Source of the DNA: Paracoccaceae bacterium
Lineage (GTDB): Bacteria; Pseudomonadota; Alphaproteobacteria; Rhodobacterales; Rhodobacteraceae
Assembly: GCA_021775315.1 (NCBI GenBank)
Contig: JAJFIC010000091.1
Span: 1-64,000 of the forward strand
Direction: 5' to 3'
Length of the DNA stretch: 64,000 bases
The notes below the pieces were generated by a model. The model was not told the origin of the DNA, did no database searches, and worked only from the letters and a program-made list of their open reading frames with translations. A program made the position numbers and the translations under genes. Position 1 is the stretch's first letter. Every line of letters starts with the position of its first letter. Below, piece by piece: positions 1-8,195 of this stretch.

Positions 1-1144
1 TTCCCGCATCCTTTACGTCGACCAAAATGGCCGAGATGTCTTCGTCAGACGCTTCGCCCATGCCAAGTTCACCCATCTTGTAAATGATCGAGGCTTTGCC
101 GCTTTTCTTGCCCAACACCACTTCGCCGACTTTTCCGGTCAGCGATGGGTGGGTGCCAAACATCACCAGCGGGTCGTTCATAACGAAATTGATCCCGATA
201 CCGGATTCCCGGATGAAATTGCCCGATCCCAGAACGGGTTTGTTGCGCGCAATCGGAATACCTGTGGTTTTTGACAACAGATCCGCCAGTTCGGGCAGTT
301 GGTCGAGCTTGTAATTGGTGTCATAGCCATAAAGCAGATGCAGGCCCATCATCAGTTCTTCGAGGGCAGCATTGCCTGTGCGTTCACCCAAACCGTTTGC
401 GCAAGAATGTACAACCTCGGCCCCGGCGGCGACGGCGGCCAATTCTGTGGCGACACCCATGCCGAAATCATTATGGGTGTGAATTTCAATCGGCAGGCCG
501 GTCATGCCTTTGACCCAGCGCACCATATATTGAATGGCCTCGGGCGTCGCGCAGCCCATGGTGTCAACGATACCGATTGAATCGGGTGGTGACGTGTCCA
601 TCACGGCCTTGCAAAGATTTTCCAGATCCTCGGGCCGGGCGCGCGTGGTGTCATAGGGAAAGAACACCGCATAAAGCCCGTTTTCGCGGGCGTAGTTGAT
701 AACCGGCGCAGTCTTTTCAAACACGTCGCGCCAAGTCCAACCGAACTGTTTGGTGATTTTGGGATAGCCGATTGGCACCTCAATAATGACACCATCGGCG
801 CCACATTCCAACGCCATGTCGATGTCTTGCTTCATCGCGCGCGCAAAGGTGAAAATCTTGGATTTCAGACCCATCTTTGAAATATGCCTGATCGCTTCGG
901 CGTCTTGCGGCGATACGGCGGGCATCCCGGCCTCGATCCGCTCAACGCCGACATCGTTCAGTTTTTGGGCAATTGCAATTTTGTCATCAACTGAAAAAAC
1001 AACGCCGGGCGTCTGTTCGCCGTCGCGCAAAGTCGCATCATGGATTTGCACTTGCGGCGGCAGCGACAGGCCTTGCCGGACTTCGGGAAGAAAATTATAC
1101 GGGCTTACCCACCATTTACCATCTTCAAAATAGGTCTCGCGCAT
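1..1144 (-). CDS. LeuA/homocitrate synthase-like acyltransferase, 3' end outside window
   Basis: DRE-TIM metallolyase of the isopropylmalate/homocitrate/citramalate synthase family, which condenses acetyl-CoA with a 2-oxo acid. At least 381 residues are visible and the C-terminus lies beyond base 1. Motifs seen: HDATLRDGEQ at residues 35-44, the metal-binding HTHND near 222-226, and NGLGERTGNAALEE further on. The ATG at 1144 has an AAGGGGA ribosome site just upstream. It diverges from the GntR regulator at 1759 and shares the TATCGATA-rich control region. Its place beside a dioxygenase/TRAP operon suggests a catabolic or condensing role rather than leucine synthesis; the true substrate cannot be read from the sequence. 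Confidence 0.85.
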   Translation of the reverse strand, partial: MRETYFEDGKWWVSPYNFLPEVRQGLSLPPQVQIHDATLRDGEQTPGVVFSVDDKIAIAQKLNDVGVERIEAGMPAVSPQDAEAIRHISKMGLKSKIFTFARAMKQDIDMALECGADGVIIEVPIGYPKITKQFGWTWRDVFEKTAPVINYARENGLYAVFFPYDTTRARPEDLENLCKAVMDTSPPDSIGIVDTMGCATPEAIQYMVRWVKGMTGLPIEIHTHNDFGMGVATELAAVAAGAEVVHSCANGLGERTGNAALEELMMGLHLLYGYDTNYKLDQLPELADLLSKTTGIPIARNKPVLGSGNFIRESGIGINFVMNDPLVMFGTHPSLTGKVGEVVLGKKSGKASIIYKMGELGMGEASDEDISAILVDVKDAG

Positions 1145-1410
1145 CTCGTCCCCTTTGGCCTTTGTGCAGTGCTTTGTTCATTGAAAAGTACTCTGTCGCA
1201 TAAAATATCGATTTCGGTGGAATAATCAATAATTATCGACTTATTTTCGTCATGTAGAATCTGACTTACAGGTGAACTGATCGCTGCAAGAATGTGGACA
1301 TATATCATATAACATGTTGTTATAAATGGATAGTTTGTGGGAAAGTGTATGGAGCATGGCCGTCGAACCCAGAATAAAGTAACAATAAATTTTTGTCGCT
1401 GGTGAAAATA

Positions 1411-1422
1411 ATTATCGATAAT
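1411..1422. promoter_or_regulatory. putative GntR operator, perfect 12-bp palindrome
   Basis: The sequence ATTATCGATAAT is a perfect palindrome. Its core recurs at 1594-1603 in the same control region and, with one change, at 7684-7695 in front of the RutE-like operon. GntR/FCD regulators bind short palindromes near their own genes, so this is the natural candidate site. The binding itself is inferred. Confidence 0.5.
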
Positions 1423-1593
1423 ATCACGATATGCTTGAAAGCCTTGCGATATACGGCATGTCTGTTGCCACTATCTGCCCATCGCTGGCTTTGCCCCGGG
1501 CCGCGAAACCAGTAGAATCATTGGCGATTCCTTTGACTAGGGGCAGACATCTGAATGACAGCAGCTTTGAAAACGCCTATACAGGTGTGGCGA

Positions 1594-1605
1594 ATTATCG
1601 ATATA
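1594..1605. promoter_or_regulatory. second TATCGATA site near the GntR gene
   Basis: The sequence ATTATCGATATA shares ten of twelve bases with the palindrome at 1411-1422. It lies about 155 bases before the GntR start codon and may serve autoregulation. Function is inferred from repetition only. Confidence 0.35.
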
Positions 1606-1758
1606 TTTTCGATTGTACCGAAAAGAACCGCGACGCATTCGCAAAGGAATGTGAAATGACCGCATCCGCAGCGCTGAATTGGCTTTTGACACCGGTCAGA
1701 ACCAAACGACCAAACGGCCCGGAACTGTGGAACCTGTGAGTTAACCGAGGAGAATTCG

Positions 1759-2472
1759 ATGGGGCCGAAAACAGCTCAAACGAAAGACGGCCAGAACGAC
1801 GACGTCCAGAAATGGGGTGCGTCCAGCCCGTCACAGTCTTTGACCAGCCGCGCCTATTCCGCCATGCGCGCAGACATTATTTCCGGGACATTGAAGCCGG
1901 GGCAAAAGCTTAAAATTGACGATCTGGTCAAAAGCTACGAGGTCGGCAACAGCCCGATCCGCGAGGCGCTAAGCCTGCTGACATCAGACTCGTTCGTCGA
2001 GCGGAACGACAGGCGCGGGTTTCGCGTGGTCGAGGTCAGCGCAGAGGAATTTAGCGAACTTTTGAAAACCCGCATATGGCTGGAAGGTCTGGCGTTACGA
2101 GAATCGATAAAAAACGGTGACAATGAATGGGAGGAAAACATTATCCTTGCCAATTACCGCCTGTCGCGCGTGGCCAGATCGAAATCGGATACTGAGTTTA
2201 TTGCAAATGAAGAATGGGAAGACCTGCACAAGAAGTTCCACATGGCACTGCTTAGTGCCTGCGGGTCTGTGCATTTGTTAAAGTTCTGTAGTCAGCTTTT
2301 TGATCAGAACACCCGCTATCGCCACCTGACCGGGCCGCGGGCATATCCCAAGCGCAATATCATTGCCGAACACGGTGCAATCGCTGATGCAGTTGTCGCC
2401 AGAAACCCGGATCTGGCGATTGAACTGCTGGTGTCGCACTATATGGGCACCAGCGGTTTTCTTGCGGAATAG
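1759..2472 (+). CDS. GntR-family (FCD) transcriptional regulator
   Basis: A 237-residue DNA-binding regulator. A winged helix-turn-helix of GntR type spans about residues 28-98, with the typical SPIREALSLL stretch. The rest is an FCD ligand-binding domain, with histidines in the stretches LHKKFHMAL and EHGAIADAV that usually hold a metal near the effector. The ATG at 1759 follows a GAGGAG ribosome site. It probably controls the divergent LeuA-like gene and the dioxygenase/TRAP operon through TATCGATA sites. It ends ten bases from the convergent dioxygenase gene. Confidence 0.88.
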   Translation: MGPKTAQTKDGQNDDVQKWGASSPSQSLTSRAYSAMRADIISGTLKPGQKLKIDDLVKSYEVGNSPIREALSLLTSDSFVERNDRRGFRVVEVSAEEFSELLKTRIWLEGLALRESIKNGDNEWEENIILANYRLSRVARSKSDTEFIANEEWEDLHKKFHMALLSACGSVHLLKFCSQLFDQNTRYRHLTGPRAYPKRNIIAEHGAIADAVVARNPDLAIELLVSHYMGTSGFLAE

Positions 2473-2482
2473 CCGCAATACG

Positions 2483-3358
2483 TTAGGCTTCGTCTGGCAC
2501 CAGAACAAAGTCAAAATCGACCGTGTAGAACGGCATCGTGACATTGCGATCGATCGCCAGCCCATCTGGCACGTCGTCAAGCGAAGTACGTTCAACATAA
2601 TTCATAATCAGGTCTTCGCGCACACCAAACACGGCGTCCTTATCAAGATAAGGATCATCGCTGGGAAACACCTCTGTCACCAGTGATTTGTACCCTTGGG
2701 CAACCACGATGAAATGGAAATGGCTTGGCCGCCAGGCATCTCGGCCCGTGGCATGCAGCAAGTCACCCACAGGACCGTCATCAGGCACCATATAGGGTGC
2801 GGGCCGGATCGAGCTAAAAGAATACGCGCCATCATCGCCAACCTTGATAGAACAGCGCAGGTTGTAATCGTCCTGTGTTTCATCGACGTTGGAATAAAGA
2901 CCGCTATCAGCCGTCTGCCAGGACTCAATAACCGCGCCTTTGATTGGCGTTCCATCCGGCGTGCGAACCCGGCCCTTAACGATCACGGTCGCGCCGTCAT
3001 TGTCCTGTTTCAGATCACCACCAACCGGCAGATCAGGCGCGCCAAGGATGTGAAACGGGCCAAGCACGCTTGATGACGTGCCAGCGTGCTGTGATCCGAT
3101 CATATCAACCAGTGACGACAAGCCGGTGACGTCCGACAACAGCACATATTCGTTCCGTGTCGGGGTCGAAATATCGCCGATGCGGCCCAGAAATTCGACC
3201 GCCGTCAGCCATTCAGCATGGGTCAGTTTTGTCTCTTTGGCGAAGGCGTGCATATGGTTTAGCAGGCCGTCCAGCAGTTGCATCAGGCGCGGATCGGTAT
3301 CCTTGCCGCAATAGCCGAGCACGGCATCGGTTAACGTATCAATACTGACGTTCTTCAC
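2483..3358 (-). CDS. intradiol ring-cleavage dioxygenase (hydroxyquinol/catechol 1,2-type)
   Basis: A 291-residue non-haem Fe(III) dioxygenase that opens an ortho-dihydroxylated aromatic ring between the two hydroxyls. All four iron ligands of the family are visible: Tyr155 (GLYS), Tyr189 (PAPYMVP), His213 and His215 (RPSHFHF). An N-terminal dimerisation domain covers about residues 1-95. The length and the VLGPFH stretch near residue 98 fit hydroxyquinol 1,2-dioxygenases best, with catechol 1,2-dioxygenase as the alternative. It is the last gene of the operon that starts with the RutE-like gene, 14 bases after dctM. Confidence 0.85.
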   Translation of the reverse strand: MKNVSIDTLTDAVLGYCGKDTDPRLMQLLDGLLNHMHAFAKETKLTHAEWLTAVEFLGRIGDISTPTRNEYVLLSDVTGLSSLVDMIGSQHAGTSSSVLGPFHILGAPDLPVGGDLKQDNDGATVIVKGRVRTPDGTPIKGAVIESWQTADSGLYSNVDETQDDYNLRCSIKVGDDGAYSFSSIRPAPYMVPDDGPVGDLLHATGRDAWRPSHFHFIVVAQGYKSLVTEVFPSDDPYLDKDAVFGVREDLIMNYVERTSLDDVPDGLAIDRNVTMPFYTVDFDFVLVPDEA

Positions 3359-3372
3359 GGGGAACCTCGTTG

Positions 3373-4683
3373 CTAGATTAGAATGGCGGTTGAAAGCAGC
3401 GGGAACCTGATGATCAGGATGAGTACCAGCAGCATGATAAAGGCAAAGGGCAATGCGCCCAAAAAGACGTCTTTCAGCGTAACGTCGGGGTTGTTAAGCG
3501 TGGCTTTGATGACAAAACAACTGATGCCAAGTGGCGGGGTCAACAGCCCGATTTCTGCACCAATCACGGTCACGATGCCAAACCAGACAAGGCTTAAATT
3601 CATCCCCTCGATCAGGGTGATAAACAGTGGCACGACGATCAGGATGATTGATGCCGTGTCCAGAAGCGTTCCAAGAACCAACATCAGCAGAACATAGATC
3701 AGCATGATCTCAAAGAAGGTCAGCTGATACGTTTGCAGGATTTCCTCAAGCTGATTTGGCAACCCGGCAAAGCCCAACATCCGGCTGTAAAACGATGCCA
3801 TCGTGATCAAAAACAGGATTGACGCGGTGATATATCCGGTTTCAACCAAGGTTTGCCAAAATTCCGCCCGGGTGATCGTCCGCCGGACAATGGCAATCAA
3901 CAAGGCGACCAGCGCGCCCGCAGCCCCGGCCTCGACCGGTGTCAGCCACCCGGTGTAAATGCCGCCAAGGACAAGAAATATTAGGCCACCTGTCGGCAGT
4001 GATTTGTCCAGGATCTGTCCCAAACTCAGGCTTTCACGTTCAACAGACTGGGATTCGGTGCCGATAAAGCTGGGCCAGAACTTGCCCATCAAAAGAATGG
4101 CAACCACATAGGCCGCTGTCAGGATCAGCCCCGGCACGATGCCTGCCAAAAACATCTCGCCGACGGATTGTTCCGCCACGAACGAATAGATAATCAACAT
4201 CGCGCTGGGCGGAATGATCATGCCAAGTACGGACGATCCTGCCACAACCCCGACCGCAAAGCGCGGGTTGTATTTCAGGCGCAACATTTCGGGTACTGAG
4301 ATTTTTGTGAACACCGAGGCCGATGCAATCGACGATCCGGTGATCGCCGCAAACACCGCATTTGCACCAACAGTAGCCATACCAATGCCGCCGGTCACGC
4401 GCTGGAACATCAGGTTCATCACCGTGTAAATGTCGCGCCCCATACCAGCCTTGGAAACCAGCAGGCCCATCACCGTAAACAACGGAATGGTCGCAAATTC
4501 GTATTCTGTCACCCCGTCGCCAACGGCGATTTTCAGGAAATTGAAGGCAAGGATGGATTTGCCGCTGATCAGCCAGACCGACGCAAATGACACAAGTCCA
4601 AGGGCAATCGGGATATACATGCCCATGTAAATCAGCACGACAATTAACCCGACCGAGATGGCTCCGATTTCTACAGGGCTCAT
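3373..4683 (-). CDS. dctM: TRAP transporter large permease (DctM type)
   Basis: A 436-residue inner-membrane protein with about a dozen hydrophobic segments, the ion-coupled permease of a tripartite transporter. It begins MSPVEIGAISVGLIVVLIYM and carries the family stretches VGANAVFAAITGSS and VLGMIIPPSAMLIIY. Its start overlaps the stop of the small permease by four bases, so the two are translationally coupled. With the receptor (5325-6419) and the dioxygenase it suggests uptake of an organic acid, perhaps aromatic; the substrate is unknown. Confidence 0.92.
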   Translation of the reverse strand: MSPVEIGAISVGLIVVLIYMGMYIPIALGLVSFASVWLISGKSILAFNFLKIAVGDGVTEYEFATIPLFTVMGLLVSKAGMGRDIYTVMNLMFQRVTGGIGMATVGANAVFAAITGSSIASASVFTKISVPEMLRLKYNPRFAVGVVAGSSVLGMIIPPSAMLIIYSFVAEQSVGEMFLAGIVPGLILTAAYVVAILLMGKFWPSFIGTESQSVERESLSLGQILDKSLPTGGLIFLVLGGIYTGWLTPVEAGAAGALVALLIAIVRRTITRAEFWQTLVETGYITASILFLITMASFYSRMLGFAGLPNQLEEILQTYQLTFFEIMLIYVLLMLVLGTLLDTASIILIVVPLFITLIEGMNLSLVWFGIVTVIGAEIGLLTPPLGISCFVIKATLNNPDVTLKDVFLGALPFAFIMLLVLILIIRFPLLSTAILI

Positions 4684-5303
4684 TTCTGGGCCCCTTTCAG
4701 AGTGACACTAGAATTCATACTGTCGCCCAATACTGCCTTGAGAAAGAAAATGATCGTGGCGAAAGTTGATCCGAAAACAATCGCCAGCCGTGCGGGCCAC
4801 CAGGGCGCCGTCAAAATGCCCGGTGTGCCGAAATAATCGCAGCGACCCATCGCGGCCTTAAGGTCCGTCATGAATTCGCCGGTGCGGGCGGGGCCCAGCT
4901 CAGGCGCTACAAAGAAATGGCAGCTTTCAAAGGATTCAACGAATTCCGGCCATACTGTCCAGACGATCATGCCCATGAATACGCAGGAAATCGCGTCGAT
5001 CAGGCGGCCCAGAAAATGCGCAGCCACGGGTTTTCGGAACCGTAGAAACACCAAAAACCCATCAGACCGCGTTAGGCGGTTTGTCCGTACAACATCCGGA
5101 AGCTGCAGGAAAACAATCAGCACTAACGAAAAAACGACGACCTCGACAACGCCACGAAACGGTGCATTGAAAAAGCCGCGTGATACAACGTCGGCATTCA
5201 TGATGCCAACCAGCGCGAACAGAACCAGCGCGCCGGATACGTTCGCCACGATTGCAATCGCCACGACCCATTTCTGGAATTTCAACAGGGCCGTGGCGAT
5301 CAT
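4680..5303 (-). CDS. dctQ: TRAP transporter small permease (DctQ type)
   Basis: A 207-residue membrane protein with about four hydrophobic segments; the first begins near residue 12. The stretch MNADVVSRGFFNAPFRGVVE matches the conserved N-terminal part of DctQ proteins. It has an additional hydrophilic loop (about residues 120-155, with three cysteines) that is longer than in many DctQ proteins. It lies 21 bases after the receptor gene and overlaps dctM by four bases. Confidence 0.85.
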   Translation of the reverse strand: MIATALLKFQKWVVAIAIVANVSGALVLFALVGIMNADVVSRGFFNAPFRGVVEVVVFSLVLIVFLQLPDVVRTNRLTRSDGFLVFLRFRKPVAAHFLGRLIDAISCVFMGMIVWTVWPEFVESFESCHFFVAPELGPARTGEFMTDLKAAMGRCDYFGTPGILTAPWWPARLAIVFGSTFATIIFFLKAVLGDSMNSSVTLKGAQK

Positions 5304-5324
5304 TTTTTTGGTCTTTCGGTTAGC

Positions 5325-6419
5325 TTAGTTAGGCAGTTCGGCAGCCCAATCACGGATTGGTGTCATACCGGCCGCTTTCAGTTTGCCCATATATGCTTTC
5401 AGCATAGCTGACCCCGGTGCGCCGGTGCCGTCAAGTTTGGTGGCCCAGTCAACCGCGATATTCGGCATGGAATCGGCCCAGGCCTGACGCTCGGATGCGG
5501 AAAGTTCGACCACCGTGCCGCCGCCATCTTTATAAGCTTGCAAAGACGCTTCTGCGCGATCCATTGCGATACCGGCGATATGGTCGCGGTATTCTAAGGC
5601 CACGGTTTTCAACACGCCCTTCACTTCGTCAGGCAATTTGGCCCAGACATCAGCGTTCACCGTAACCGTTTTGGAATTCACAGCGCCAAGATCGGCCTTG
5701 AGCATATAAGGTGCAACTTCGGCGATCTTAAAGGTTTTGGCCGCTTCCGGCCACAGCATTGCTGCATCCACAAGCCCGGTCTGAACCATGTTATAGAACT
5801 TTGGCAACCCACCCCGGACACCAGCAGCGCCTTTGATACCTTCGAGATACCGCAGATTGTAACCTGCACCAGCAACCTTTTTGCCTTCTAGATCGGCAAG
5901 CGAATTGATCGGTGTTTTTGAAAACATCTGGTATGTGTCAAGCACAACGCCCGTCGCCAGATAGACTTGGTTTTCCGCGGCAAGTTCTGCTGCCATCTGC
6001 GGGAATTCCTTGGCGATCTCGTCAACCGCTTTGGCAACCACGCGCGCATCGGCGGCAACAAATGGTGTTACAGCGGAAATGCCCTGGCTTGGCAGTTTCG
6101 AGTTGTGGAAAATCGTCGTCACGATGCCAATGTCGCCCAAGCCGAGCTTGATGCCATCCAGAACGCCGCGTGGTTTGACGATCTGGCCGCCATAGGCTTC
6201 TTGCCATTCGATTTTATAATTGCCGGTTTTCGCCAGTTCTTCGTTCACGCGCGGAATGAAAAAGCCCGAGAACTCTTTGACCCACATAGATTTTTTTGGA
6301 TAGCCGTCGATAGCGATCATATTGATCGTTTCTGTCGCAAGTGCCGGAACACTTGTCAGCGCAGGCATCAGCCCGACTGCAAGTCCAGCTGCCAGCAAGG
6401 CACGTTTCGTCATTGTCAT
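5325..6419 (-). CDS. dctP: TRAP transporter substrate-binding protein (DctP type)
   Basis: A periplasmic receptor of about 364 residues with a Sec signal peptide (MTMTKRALLAAGLAVGLMPA, cleaved after ALA near residue 29). The stretches GVLDGIKLGLGDIGIV and GLVDAAMLWPEAAKTF lie where DctP proteins contact the ligand. I chose the ATG at 6419, which has a GGGAGGA ribosome site. A longer frame upstream would run into the OsmC gene. The relative receptor of the second TRAP operon (33601) is of the same family, but the two are clearly different proteins. Confidence 0.9.
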   Translation of the reverse strand: MTMTKRALLAAGLAVGLMPALTSVPALATETINMIAIDGYPKKSMWVKEFSGFFIPRVNEELAKTGNYKIEWQEAYGGQIVKPRGVLDGIKLGLGDIGIVTTIFHNSKLPSQGISAVTPFVAADARVVAKAVDEIAKEFPQMAAELAAENQVYLATGVVLDTYQMFSKTPINSLADLEGKKVAGAGYNLRYLEGIKGAAGVRGGLPKFYNMVQTGLVDAAMLWPEAAKTFKIAEVAPYMLKADLGAVNSKTVTVNADVWAKLPDEVKGVLKTVALEYRDHIAGIAMDRAEASLQAYKDGGGTVVELSASERQAWADSMPNIAVDWATKLDGTGAPGSAMLKAYMGKLKAAGMTPIRDWAAELPN

Positions 6420-6450
6420 TTCAATTCCTCCCTTGGTTTTGCGTGGTTTA

Positions 6451-6915
6451 TTAGGATTGGGCACGCTCCCATTTCTCTTCAATCACAGTTCCTGCCTGCC
6501 GGAACAATTTCGACAGGGGGCAATATTTCGCGACTTCAGCTGCAAGATGCTGCAACTGGTCGTCTGTTGCGGTTCCGTCGGATTTTACCCGCAACTCAAT
6601 ACGTTCAAACGGCACATCAATTTCTTGGGCAAGCGTTACACCGCGCCGGTCGAAATCGCAGGTCGCGGTGATGGTCAAATGGCCGATATCAAGACTTAGC
6701 ATTTCCGCACATTTGTGCCCGATGACATTTGTGCAGCCGATCAACGCGCTTAGTGCCGTGTCTGTCGGTGTGATGCCTTTGTTGGTGCCGCCGCGGGCTT
6801 CGGGTTCATCAATGTATTGCACCAAATCGCGCACAGACACCTCGGACAGTGAGTGCGACGGGCATGTTGCGCTGGCCCGCAGTTTCACCGTGTTCTTTAG
6901 TCTGACTTCACCCAT
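6451..6915 (-). CDS. OsmC/Ohr-family protein
   Basis: A 154-residue protein of the OsmC fold. The two conserved cysteines are Cys61 (LIGCTNV) and Cys132 (KYCPLSKLF), which in characterised relatives reduce organic hydroperoxides. Here the gene sits between a nitroreductase and a TRAP receptor, so it may protect against peroxides formed in aromatic breakdown or act on a pathway thiol adduct. An unrelated-looking OsmC protein occurs at 29383 in the second TRAP operon. The role in the pathway is inference. Confidence 0.8.
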   Translation of the reverse strand: MGEVRLKNTVKLRASATCPSHSLSEVSVRDLVQYIDEPEARGGTNKGITPTDTALSALIGCTNVIGHKCAEMLSLDIGHLTITATCDFDRRGVTLAQEIDVPFERIELRVKSDGTATDDQLQHLAAEVAKYCPLSKLFRQAGTVIEEKWERAQS

Positions 6916-6933
6916 TGTGTTCGGTTCCCATTT

Positions 6934-7593
6934 TCAAAGTGTTTCGCACACATCGTCAAAAGCAAAACGTGGCAGGCGCTGAAACAGCGCGCTTTCGTCA
7001 GCATAGCCGATATTGCACAGAAAGTTTGACTTGGTCGTCGTGCCTGCAAAAAACTCTGCATCCACGATCTGATTTGAAAAGCCTGAAATCGGCCCGATAT
7101 CCAGCCCGATGGCCCGGGCGGCAATCATGAAATAGGCACCTTGCAAGGTGGAATTGCGAAAGGCGGTATCTTCGGCATGTTCAGGTTTGTCAGAAAAATG
7201 TCCGCGACGATCCTCGTGCGGGAACAATTTCAACAATTCCCTCCAGAATTCAGTGTCATAGCCGATAATGGCCGTCGCTGGTGCGCTCATCACTTTTGGC
7301 ACATTTGCGGGCTTCAACGATTTGGCCAAACGCTCTTTTGCCTCTGGCGTGCGGATGAAAACAAACCGCGCCGGGCAGCAGTTCATGCTGGTCGAGCCCA
7401 TTTTGACAATGTCAAAAATCCGGTGCAGCATTTCATCAGGAACCGGCTTGTCCAGCCATGCATAATGTGAACGCGCTGCGGTCAGGATCAGATCAATCGA
7501 ATCCTGATCAAGGCCTGTAATCCGTTGCCGCAAGGCCCGGACTTCTTGTTGCGCGGCTGACCGCGGGTCTTTGTCGTTCATTTGTCCGTCCAT
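6934..7593 (-). CDS. RutE-like nitroreductase-family NAD(P)H oxidoreductase
   Basis: About 219 residues, FMN-dependent nitroreductase fold, and closely resembling RutE (malonic semialdehyde reductase). Shared stretches include GSTSMNCCPARFVFIRT near residue 50, DTAFRNSTLQGAYFMIAARA and GLDIGPISGF. No other rut gene is present, so uracil breakdown is not implied. It heads the operon for OsmC, TRAP and the dioxygenase. The ATG at 7593 has AAGGG upstream; an ATG at 7581 or a TTG at 7602 is also possible. It may reduce a semialdehyde or an activated ring of the pathway substrate. Confidence 0.8.
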   Translation of the reverse strand: MDGQMNDKDPRSAAQQEVRALRQRITGLDQDSIDLILTAARSHYAWLDKPVPDEMLHRIFDIVKMGSTSMNCCPARFVFIRTPEAKERLAKSLKPANVPKVMSAPATAIIGYDTEFWRELLKLFPHEDRRGHFSDKPEHAEDTAFRNSTLQGAYFMIAARAIGLDIGPISGFSNQIVDAEFFAGTTTKSNFLCNIGYADESALFQRLPRFAFDDVCETL

Positions 7594-7683
7594 TGAATTC
7601 AAAACCCTTGGAAGCCACGCAGCAGTTGCAGTGACCGCTATTCAACACCGTCTGCTGACGGGCCGACTCGGTCCATCAGAAAT

Positions 7684-7695
7684 ATTATCGATAAA
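7684..7695. promoter_or_regulatory. TATCGATA operator-like site before RutE-like operon
   Basis: ATTATCGATAAA differs by one base from the palindrome at 1411-1422. It lies between the divergent RutE-like and YciI-like genes, about 90 bases from the start of the former. Together with the sites at the GntR gene it suggests that one regulator governs both transcription units. Confidence 0.45.
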
Positions 7696-7723
7696 TTACC
7701 CACTAAAAAGCGCATCGTCAATT

Positions 7724-7735
7724 AAAATCGATTTT
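7724..7735. promoter_or_regulatory. perfect 12-bp palindrome with ATCGAT core
   Basis: AAAATCGATTTT is a perfect palindrome 65 bases before the YciI-like start codon. It shares the ATCGAT centre with the TATCGATA sites and may be a weaker site for the same regulator or part of the promoter. Confidence 0.35.
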
Positions 7736-7799
7736 TCTTGAAGATTGTCAATTTCATGTTATTTACAGAAAGTGCCAAAAAAACAGTAGGTGAATCAAA

Positions 7800-8186
7800 A
7801 TGCCGCCATGGTCAGAATATAAAGAGATCGCACAAAAGCGCGGGGCGCTGGCGATGGAGTTATATATGGTGCAGTCCTTTCCGGCGGTTGATCCGGAAAT
7901 CATGCAAAATACCCTGCCCGATCATCTTGCCTATCAAAAGAAGATGGAGGCCCAGGGTTCCCTTGTCATGGCCGGACCGATTTCAGATGAAAGCGGGGCA
8001 AACATGATCGGCGCGGGCTTGATCATTTATCGCGCAGACAGTTTTGAGGCCGCGAAAAGCATTGCCGAAAACGATCCGATGCACGCAACGGGCGCACGCA
8101 GTTTCACAATGCGGCGTTGGCTGGTCAACGAGGGTAATATAACCTTGTCGGTTCGTCTGTCCGAACAGTCCATGAATATATCCTAA
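7800..8186 (+). CDS. YciI-like small protein
   Basis: A 128-residue protein of the YciI/YCII (ferredoxin-like, dimeric alpha-beta barrel) family. The stretches LPDHLAYQKKMEAQG and MAGPISDES, followed by ENDPMHATGARSF, match the family's conserved His and Asp regions; relatives act in aromatic and halo-aromatic catabolism. The ATG at 7800 follows a weak GTAGGTGA site. It diverges from the RutE-like operon across a region with operator-like palindromes, which links it to the same pathway. The reaction is not known. Confidence 0.72.
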   Translation: MPPWSEYKEIAQKRGALAMELYMVQSFPAVDPEIMQNTLPDHLAYQKKMEAQGSLVMAGPISDESGANMIGAGLIIYRADSFEAAKSIAENDPMHATGARSFTMRRWLVNEGNITLSVRLSEQSMNIS

Positions 8187-8195
8187 CGGCGCCCA

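Larger units (their letters stand above)
1145..1758. other. long intergenic control region between LeuA-like gene and GntR gene
   Basis: About 610 bases with AT-rich stretches between two divergent genes. It holds two copies of TATCGATA (1413-1420, 1596-1603) and a related AATTATCGAC at 1231-1240. A 102-codon frame (1431-1739) spans part of it but has no ribosome site and no recognisable domain, so I regard the stretch as regulatory. Confidence 0.6.

Noticed and set aside
1431-1739. 102-codon frame between the divergent LeuA-like and GntR genes
   Set aside because: No ribosome site, no recognisable domain, and it spans the operator-like TATCGATA repeats.
6934-7593. Part of a uracil-degradation (rut) operon
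   Set aside because: Only a RutE-like protein is present; no RutA, B, C, D, F or G nearby.
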